Assembly (NCBI GenBank): GCA_951640195.1
Contig: OX621165.1
Span: 1,426,001-1,490,000 of the forward strand
Length of the DNA: 64,000 nt
Source of the DNA: Porpolomopsis calyptriformis
Lineage: Eukaryota > Basidiomycota > Agaricomycetes > Agaricales > Hygrophoraceae
Direction of reading: 5' to 3'
Shown piece after piece: positions 55,851 through 64,000 of this stretch. Numbering within the stretch: position 1 is the stretch's first letter; the number at the start of each line of letters is the position of its first letter. The notes under the pieces were generated by a model that was given only the letters and a program-made list of their open reading frames with translations, had not been told where the DNA came from and did not search any database. The position numbers were made by a program, and so were the translations under genes.

Positions 55851-58800
55851 ATAGACGCAGATCATCTTTTTTTTTTTTTTTTTTGATTTGGTTCAATTTT
55901 CTGTTCTTTTCCGTCTCGTTCGTCTTTTGGGGTAAAAGTAACAATGGGGGTCCGTCTGTTAATTAGCACTTTTCGACCGGTAATCTAAGTAATTTATATC
56001 TTGCAGACGGCATGTATAACATCGCCAACCGCCTTTCGTTTGTTTCTCTCTGGGACTTGGTATTGGGTTATCGTGGCGGTGAAGCTCGAGATCGGGGGGG
56101 GGGCGCAGTGTGGGTTCCGGATCGTAGTGTCGGACTAGACGTATTTTGGAAAACGAAGAGGCGCGTAGGTGCTCGATCAAAACGGACCCACTTGGAACGC
56201 ACACAGAGCGGAGAATCCAAGACACCGTAGTGGTGGTGGTTGGGACTAGACGTATGCATTTTTGTTTTGAATACGAAGTGTCAGGCGAAGAACTCAGTTT
56301 CCTCCCCCGAATGACGGCTGCAAAGTGGGTATTTGGATATCTCTCCATCAGAACGTAATGAGAAACGTCGAAGCAGAGATGGTAAGCAAAGGGAAGGAGG
56401 GAGGCTTTCGCATCATGAGGGGCCAGTGACGTTAGCGAATGATCCCGGTCAAGTGGTTCCTAAACCATTGGCGACTTCCTGTGTACGATGGGGCCCGGGA
56501 AAACGTGGAAAGTGGACGGTATTGAGGCCGCGAATATAGGCTTTTCTCTCTCTGTGGTTTGTTTCCGCTGAATGAGAGAGGAAAGAGGGAAGGGATCGAG
56601 CTAGATTTTAATTTCGGCTGATTCGGGCACCACGTTTGGACGTACGGGGTCAGAAATGCCTCTTTCGAGTGCAAAAAAGTGCAGATGGGGTATGGCTTTT
56701 GGGATTTGGACTTCAGGGCTTTGGAGTGTTGTTGTGGAGCCGTAGGCTCGTGTGGTTTAACCGAGAGTGGAATGGCGAATAAACCGGGGTGGAGACAAGG
56801 ACGTCGCAGCCGGAAAAACGTGCATGCGAATTTGTGTACATCCCTAGACGTAGACATTAGCCTGGAACACCACCATCTCGTTGCTATGCCGTAAAAAAAA
56901 AAAGGGAAAGACAATAGAGAGAAAAAAATGACCGACTCTATCCATCGAAACCCTTGGACCGCACCGCGCCGCCAGAACAATCGCGCGGCAAAAAAAAAAA
57001 AACATCGGAACCGAGGGTGCCTACTTTGGCGTGTGTGCCGGAAAGGAGGGATGACTCGCATTCGGCTCTTATAAAATAGACTGGAAAAAAAGAAGGAAAA
57101 GTAAAAAAAGATGTTTGGTTGCTATGGCAGCCGGGAAGTATTGGGCATGGTTTTGAATAAGGGCCGTCTGGAGATGAAAAGTTTACAGGGAACATTTGAA
57201 TTACGGGGGTAAACCCTTTCCGAAGAGTGGGCCTGGCAAAATTACGATAGGGTAAGAGGAATAGATGGACGGGTACGCGGTGGGGACTGCGATGATACTG
57301 GTATGTGATCCCCATTCATTACGTGGTAACTTGCAGACCATTTTGATCAACGCAAAGCGAAAGGGAACCTAGTCAACTTTTCTAGCGTAGGAGGAAAGTA
57401 CCTGAGAATGCACATACTGATATGTCCTACTAGATCAGAAATGTGCAGAAAATATGCACCAAAAACGATTGGCAGAGAGCTGTTTCTGTGTCGAATTCCG
57501 GCTGCATCATGGCCCAAGACCGAAGTAGGGGACGCCATGAGTCCACATTGTTCAGACTATGGAGCAAGACGATGGCATCTAGACGAAGCTATCAACACCA
57601 CAAGTCGAATAGGATTCTATACCCAATGAATCAGTGTAAAATGATAACTAGTGAACGGCGACGGGTGACGCGGTGTGGTGGACTGACAAAACGTCAATAT
57701 TCGATTGATTGATGGCAGGAAAAGTCGTGCCGGACATGATGCTCTTCCCACTGACGAAAGATGTCCTGGAGTGTTGCTAATTTTGAATGATTTGCGAATA
57801 GTTTGGTTGCCGTTTTTCTTTGGCTTTGTTTTGATTTTCGACTTGCGGTCAACGCGTTCATAACAACGTTCGCCAAACGCTTGATCCAAATGAACCGTGA
57901 ATTGCAAGAGATAATGCGAGGTTCAAGCAATGAAACTGCACCGCACTTTCCCAGGTGTCCATGACCTTTTCGAAGCCACTTGATTAGGAAGGTGTTTAAG
58001 ATCGCCCACGTGCAGGCCTCTGCCTCCCAACGACTTGGGAAGGAGCAATCCGAAAGCAGCACGAAAGAAACAAAGGATCAATGGGTGGACCAGAAGCCGT
58101 GCAGGTGTCAATGATAAACCAGTGAAATAGAAAGGAGCTTGAAGAAAACTTTCGAAACGGTTTGTCAAGGACTGCAATCGCGAGGACGAGAATGAGTGGT
58201 GTTTGCTGAAAAAAGTGACGTTACCCCCTAGCCATGTTCAGATTATGAGGGAAGGGTGGTGGCATTTGGAGACGAAAATGTGGTGTTTACGTGTGAGATT
58301 GATTGTATGTAAAACATGTTGCACCCAAGGTAGGAATAGACTGGAGGTCGTCAAACGTGCATTGATGCGATAGCGCCGCGTGATGAATATGCCTGTAATA
58401 AAATTAAAAAATTACTTCGTGCCCGAGCAGGACAGTGTGGGGAGAAAGTCTGGAGCCTATCGCGGGTTTACGTCTTGTGTGCGGGAACCACAAAAAAAAA
58501 TTTGAGGCGCAATTCGAACCATTCCAAATCAGAAAATGAGAGTGGCGGCATGCCGACATTTTTTTAAAAAATTTATTCGTTCTGCAAATATTATTAGGGG
58601 GTTCGTCTTGAGTAAGAACGGGTGGCTGTCCGCAGTGCTCGGCTAAAAATCAAAATGAATATTAAAACCTGCAGGGGGAGGGGGGACTCAAAATACGATG
58701 ACCAGATTTATCTTGGCTTCACATACCTCCTTCAAGAAGGATGCCAGTCGCCAGAAGAACACCCGTTGCTCCACAAACAATCGGACCCCATCCCCAAGAG

Positions 58801-60119
58801 GAAAATGATGAACCCAATACACCCCTCTCCTTCACGGGCTGTACTGCGTGGTCCAGCAGTGTGGCTACATGGCGAGTTGCGTTTTTTTTTTTTCGTTCTT
58901 GATCCTCAGCAGCTCTCGGAACTTCTACAGCATGCGAAGATTGCAGACTGGCTGAGGGGACAGAGTTTCCTATTTCGATCAAGTCATTAATGAATTCTAG
59001 AAGATTTAACGGCTTGCAGAACCTCGTTTCATGCCTTAAAGCTTTTCGCCCGACCAGCTAAGCCACGGATAAGAGGTTTGGAGTTTGTGCCAGTGAACAC
59101 AAGAGGACGCCACATGACAACATATATGCCGCCGATGTCCAACCTGGACCCACAAGAGAGGAACGGCGGATGTCGTTCAACGTAAGGGATTTCGTACTGT
59201 GTGATTGGAAGTAACTTTGACCTACTGATTCTGGTGGTCCCTCTCCAGAGGAAGGTTTCGCCGAGGTAGCGAAGGTCCGGGGGGTGCCTAGTCGCAAACG
59301 GGAGATCATCCACCATCCGCACTGCCAAACCTCGTTCTAGACCAAAAGAAGAGTAGGCAGGAGATTGAGCGCCACTGCCTTTGGGTTATCCCCTGGTCTG
59401 GGAATTTGAGTAGATAGATATGTATATCACGGCACCCCCGGCGGCTGTCAGCGTGAACTCCATCAGTCCAGTACGCGCCCACTTAGCACTGCGTCAGGCC
59501 TCAAGCCTAAAGACTGGGGCATACCGGTTGCTCGAGGTCGATTCATAAATTTTCATGTCTTCAAACACGGCGGTTCATTTGTCACGGCAGTGATCCTCAA
59601 AGCACCTTGACAAAGGCTACACTTGAACGCCGTCGCAACACCTCTAAAATGCACGCGGTAACATGAACGCGTGCAGGCGAATTTTCGGTTAGATTATTCT
59701 CGCCTGGGGGTCTCATCACGAAATTCGTACTCGCGGCGAATGTTTGAACGGTCAAGCTCAAGCACCGTGGCGCTGTTTTTTCCGAGGTTCTGCAACATTC
59801 TTTCCTTTTTTTCTGGAGGCACATGCACCGTGAGGTCGGGTCCCCTTCATCACCAACCTGGATTGAATCCAAGTTACTATCACTCTTGACAATATTCCCG
59901 GCTTACCCGATCCAAACGCCGCTACAGGGTCTTCTTAATTTATCTAGAACGCATTGCGGTCCATGTTTGTGGTGCGGAATCAGACGCTTGAGAAAATGAA
60001 GACGCGGTGTGGACTCCCTTTCCCCGATAAAGTCATTAAAATTCATATCTCCTCAGTTCGCTCCTAATTCCGAGCGGCTCGCGGACGATTTTGGTCGAAA
60101 TGACCAGCGTGCCACAAAC
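55851..60119. other. gene-poor 4.3-kb region
   Basis: I find no supported coding gene. Homopolymer tracts are frequent: T near 55868, G near 56094, A near 56889 and 56990. A minus-strand open frame at 56432-57061 (209 codons) has low-complexity Phe, Ser and Arg content and no recognisable motif. Shorter frames at 58622-58990 and 58719-58982 overlap on opposite strands without support. A short imperfect repeat around ACTAGACGTA occurs at 56134 and 56245. Unannotated non-coding RNA or relics cannot be excluded. Confidence 0.4.
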
Positions 60120-60678
60120 ATGTATTTCCCATCCTACCGCTTGGCGCTGCGGTGGATTCTGATATATAAGTTCAAGGTTCGCATTTACTTATCGTCACAC
60201 ACCTTTTACTTCCTCCCCTCCCAGCATACTGTCCCCTTTCCACAACCGACCATCCACTGGAGCAATGTCCACAGGAGTGAGCCTGGTCGCGTTATCGTCT
60301 TTCATTTTCCTTACCTTCTGCAGGAGAACCAGAGCGATCAACTGCAATCGATAGATGAACAACTAGGGCCGAGGGTGCCTAGAAGGATATCTATGGCGTG
60401 CACATACTGTAGAGGTGACTTCAGACGACACGAGTACTATGTTCATTGGTCGTAACCTATCCCCTTCATCAGCGCGTAAAGTCAGGTGCGATGGTTCTCG
60501 CCCTTCTTGTCGCAACTGCGATCGCAGGAACTATCTCTGCGAGTATACTCCAGTGTAAGTTGTTTATAAACTGAATAATACTGAACGAGTAGTGATACTC
60601 ACCCGTCAATATAGTGGAGCAGAGACGAGAAGCTCCCCTGAGGAGCCTAATGCTGGAAACGACTCCAGTACTGCGTAA
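60120..60678 (+). CDS. short Zn(II)2Cys6 DNA-binding protein
   Basis: Four exons (60120-60176, 60225-60414, 60473-60554, 60615-60678) give 130 residues. The zinc cluster is split by an intron: RRISMACTYCRA, then RKVRCDGSRPSCRNCDRRNY and LCEYTPV, i.e. six cysteines in the C-x2-C-x6-C-x5-6-C-x2-C-x6-C order. The start MYFPSYRL and the block before the cluster (DQLQSIDEQLGPRVPRRISM) match, from memory, a small Agaricomycete family. No middle homology domain is present, so it is a minimal regulator. The target genes are unknown. Confidence 0.85.
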
Positions 60679-61716
60679 TTTGGGTCCCAATTTTCTCGAT
60701 GTGTTGTAGATTCCTATGCAATTCTCTTTTGCGTTTCGATATCAACATGCGTTTTTGTCAGTCCCGCGATAGTTTCATGGAGATATTTAGGCAGACCGTC
60801 TCAAACCAGTAAATATCAATTTGCAAACGCACCAGTACTCTTTACAGAGGAGCAGCGAGGCATCCAATCAATCTGCATTGCATGAATGATGCCTTGGAGC
60901 ACGAGCCAGATCGAATTTGAATGGTCTACGCCGATAAGGAAAAGCGTTTGATTCCAAACAAAACGGAGACGCTCCCTGGGTGCATAAATTCCTTCTCTGG
61001 GACGAAGAGACGCCCAATCGAAAATGCCGCGTATACTGGCTGGGGACGTGAGTCAGCCTACGTTCGATGAGATCTCGGTGACCACTCGAATGAGAAAGAG
61101 AGATTAGAACAAAGGAATTGCCCATAATAATATTTGGTCTTATCACTCTAAGGGAAAGTAGGCGTTTTGCCTTTGGCATGTACCTCGACTCGTAATATTT
61201 GAGTTTCATGAAGCCGAAATTAATCAATTATAATGTTGAATAAGCGAACTTACCATGAATTAAATAGGGTGGGGGGAACAACGATGGGCACAGCTTTGAC
61301 CCGGGCACACCATCAAGCCTGATGTGCGGTCACTTTTTGATTAGATCACGAAAACAATGGACTGTGGTTGTCAGTGTGCGATGAGAAAGAACAAAGCCAC
61401 CTCAATCCACACAACGTCCTGGGGTTTCAGAGTGATTTGTGCTCCTCTAACGTCCCCCGGTCCGGATCGGAATACGGCGGTTATGTTTTTTATCCATTGT
61501 TCGTACGAAAATGCTGCATTTGAAGGGCGAGTCTAATGGCCTGAGTGTTTCAAGTCGACAGAGGCAAAGGAGCCCGGCCAAATCAAGTAAGGCCCAAGAC
61601 CCCTGACAGGCGAAACACTGGCGCCAGTTGACGCTAGCTAGGCGTTGCCCGAGACTTCAGCTGTTCACCATCGTGTTTGTCGCTCGTTGACATTGCGCCG
61701 TGTGCCTCCTGGAAGA
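60679..61716. other. intergenic region, no supported gene
   Basis: 1.04 kb between the Zn2Cys6 gene and the AlkB-like gene. Only short frames are visible. An in-frame upstream ATG at 61645 could extend the AlkB-like protein by 24 residues. Confidence 0.45.
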
Positions 61717-62845
61717 ATGGATGTGACCGCGACCGATCTGCATAACTACCACATTCCGGGTACTCACAAAGCATTTTACGTTCCAAACTTCATTACGGCA
61801 GATGAAGAAGACCACTTGATTCGCAAGGTGTGTTCCCCCCACCCCTTCCATCAGTAGCCAAAGAGTAACGCAACTTCCCTCCCGTGAAGATTCGTGAATC
61901 GCCTCGTCAACGGTGGAAGCAGCTTGCAAACCGCCGGTGTGTCCACTGTCCTGATATTTTCCATCACAAACCCATCATCTTTCCCGCAGGCTGCAATTAT
62001 TGGGTCTGTTGCTTTTTTTTTTTTTTCATGCGGTTGTATCCCCCGCACTCATCAACACTACACCAGGTGGTGAAATCACTTCAAAAAATGTTCTAATTAC
62101 TCAAGCTATGCCGTCCTTTATCGATACATAGTGAGCGCCCCTTCTGGATAGTACGAAGCTTCACTCGGTTCAGGTAATGACTTTAGCCCCAACCTCATTG
62201 CACGCCTTCGTGTTTTTGGGGTGTTCACATCTTCACCCCACGGCGAACCAAATCATATTATATTGAACGAAGCAAGGCGGTTCTCCTCACATTCAAATGT
62301 TGTTGACTAATTTCAGTGTTTTAGTACCTTCCTGGCCAAGGGATAATGGTACAGACACCTCCTTCCTCGCGGTATTATGTTTTTATTCACTCACCAGAAA
62401 GGCACACGAGGATGGACCATCTTACTATCCTGTCGTGGCTACCATCTCGCTTGGTTCTCATTCTGTATTTCATTATTACCGGTACACTCAATGCTCTTCT
62501 GGCGCCACTGCAACGGCTGGAGAAGGTCAAGTGATCGATCCCGCACCCATTCATTCAATCTTCCTTGAACCTCGAAGTCTCATCATCACGATGGCCTCAT
62601 TGTATACTTCGCATTTACATGGGATCCAAGGAATCGGAGAGGACGAATTCATTCCAGGGAAGGGGGGAGAATCACCCCTCCTGGCGAATCTTGAGGTACC
62701 CGTTACAAACTGGCACTTGGTAACGGCAGATCCCGCAAGGACGGCCTTTGAGCGGGGAGGGGTTTTGCAGCGAGCGGTAAGGTACAGTTTGACTTGCCGG
62801 GATGTCGAAAGAGTTGCAAGTCCGAAAACAATCGGTAGACGCTAG
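61717..62845 (+). CDS. ALKBH6: AlkB-homologue 6-like 2-oxoglutarate/Fe(II) dioxygenase
   Basis: Seven exons (61717-61827, 61890-61936, 61990-62003, 62067-62130, 62187-62271, 62325-62348, 62402-62845) join in phase to 262 residues. The protein shows AFYVPNFITADEEDHLIRKI and RQRWKQLANRRLQLLGGEIT at the start. Then come VFTSSPHGEPNHIILNEYLP and GQGIMAHEDGPSYYPVVATI with the HxD iron ligands (His and Asp of HED). Further on are LGSHSVFHYYRY, FLEPRSLIITMASLYTSHLH (the later His ligand) and RYSLTCRDVERVA. ALKBH6 proteins are implicated in nucleic acid demethylation, but the substrate is not settled. Exon 3 is only 14 nt and exon 6 is 24 nt. The intron after 62271 starts with GC (GAA|GCAAGG). Confidence 0.88.
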
Positions 62846-64000
62846 AGACATACCAGTCCCACGACTATGTGTTAGATATCGCAAGCTTGAGTCTCGGGTC
62901 TCGTGAACGCCACTCGTTGCAATCTGAATCCGTTATTTCTGGAGGAACGGACCTATCGTTGGCAGGGGATCGGAAAGCCGACTGCGGGATATGACGTTTT
63001 CCATTCATTTAAAAATGGGGGACAATTCGAGATATCTGCTAAGCTCCTAAGTGAGGACGCGCGTGAAAGTTCTTCACAGAAGAGTTAACTCGTGTGACTA
63101 GAGGCTGTGTTAGTAAAGCATATTATCTGGAATTTGCAGACCTTGAGAAAGTACGTGGCGCAAGCATCGTCGTGTAAAGAAAGCTTGTCCTGCCTTAACG
63201 GAGGACTATATCGAGAGGATGTCGAAATGTCCAACGCAAGAGACAGAAAAAAGAGCTTATTGGTCACCTGCCCCGAAATGATGCATGGATTAATTCAAGG
63301 GTTCGATCGATCAAGAGACCTATACTGTGGGGAGAAATGCAACTATCCTCTCCAGCTGAAAGCGGCTTAACTAAAGAAAATATTGAGAGGGTATCGGGCA
63401 AGGAGACTGAGAATAGAGGGTGTTGATCACTAACCCTGTGACTTGATTAGAAGACTCGATCGATCAGAAAGAGACCTGCAATATGAGGATATAGGCGATT
63501 ATTCGCCTGTGGGTCGTAATTATCTCCGCCGTTTTTCGTTGGCTTTCACGCATTAAAGGATTCCCTCGGCCTGGCTCCAGTGGAACTCCCGTTATTTTAT
63601 TACTCCAGAGCATCGGTACCATTCCAAACCAATAAAGAGATCAATGTATTGCATTAATATTTTACCGACTTGAAGCTCACCACATCCAGCATGGTCTTGC
63701 GCAACCAAATCCTTTTTCATGACTCGAGCGACAAATATATCCGCCCCGTTTACCCACTATTCCCTTCGCCGGAAGTTCAACCGCTTATCAGACACAAGCA
63801 CCGAACAACGGGATGGAAAATCTAGACCGTGTTTACTGTCTCCGATGGATCTCGGAGAATTCCCATTCCTCCTGGACGAGTGACATTTAGGCGATCGAGG
63901 TGGCCCATAAACGACACTCCTCTGCGCCTGTAGTGTCCTTGAGGATCTGCGATTCTCGGAATTCGCCCGGCCGTTGTTTACGTGTAAATCGTCAGGCATT
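62846..64000. other. right-edge region, no supported gene
   Basis: 1.15 kb after the AlkB-like gene. A minus-strand open frame at 63757-63999 runs to the window edge and could be the start of a gene, but its composition (Arg- and Ser-rich) shows no motif. Confidence 0.4.

Noticed and set aside
56432..57061. 209-codon minus-strand frame as a gene
   Set aside because: The composition is low-complexity (Phe, Ser, Arg), with poly-A/T tracts at its start and no recognisable motif.
58500..58560. tRNA-like B box (GGTTCGAAT on the minus strand)
   Set aside because: No A box, no acceptor stem and no cloverleaf could be drawn around it. No tRNA gene was found in the window.
1..64000. Transposase, reverse transcriptase or CRISPR-like arrays
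   Set aside because: No DDE, RT or integrase motifs and no regularly spaced direct repeats were seen on either strand; the only repeats are TPR-coding units, microsatellites and foldbacks.

Overview
The window looks like nuclear DNA of a filamentous basidiomycete, most likely an Agaricomycete. Genes are interrupted by many short (about 50 nt) GT-AG introns. They include fungal or basidiomycete types: mitochondrial QCR2 and OXA1, a Neo1-type P4-ATPase, Nst1, a short Zn(II)2Cys6 regulator, expanded F-box proteins, and NB-ARC/TPR STAND proteins. I cannot place it below class level. Exon joins were made by eye from frame, splice consensus and family similarity; where joins are listed, the reading phases close.

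Layout. 1-743: three strong hairpins in gene-free DNA. 744-3608: a methyltransferase and QCR2 on the + strand, followed by a convergent GFO/IDH/MocA oxidoreductase (3729-5514, -). 5.7-19.4 kb: an NB-ARC/TPR (NLR-like) cluster. It has gene A (6255-8632, +), gene B (10085-14975, +) and gene C (15914-19383, -), plus decayed TPR fragments. B and C are convergent paralogues joining a C2 domain, a serine alpha/beta-hydrolase and NB-ARC. A carries a very similar NB-ARC but only a short N-terminal motif in place of the effector part. 19.8-36.2 kb is a dense housekeeping block: flippase, Nst1, eEF1B-gamma, a Na+/H+ exchanger, Oxa1, a DUF202 protein and a GPI-anchored protein. 37.2-47.9 kb holds three paralogous F-box genes, with eEF1B-alpha/beta at 40.4-41.4 kb. 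49.1-55.9 kb holds a kinase-like protein, a cysteine-rich GPI protein and a conserved disordered protein. 55.9-64 kb is gene-poor, with only a Zn2Cys6 regulator and an ALKBH6-like dioxygenase.

The most interesting system is the NB-ARC cluster. Fungal NLR-like proteins pair a variable N-terminal effector with a nucleotide-binding switch and repeat sensors. Here close paralogues differ in their N-terminus. One TPR array contains a recent in-register 252-bp duplication and then runs into a frameshift. Another gene has lost its array, and relics lie around them. This fits birth-and-death evolution of a non-self recognition locus; that role is inference.
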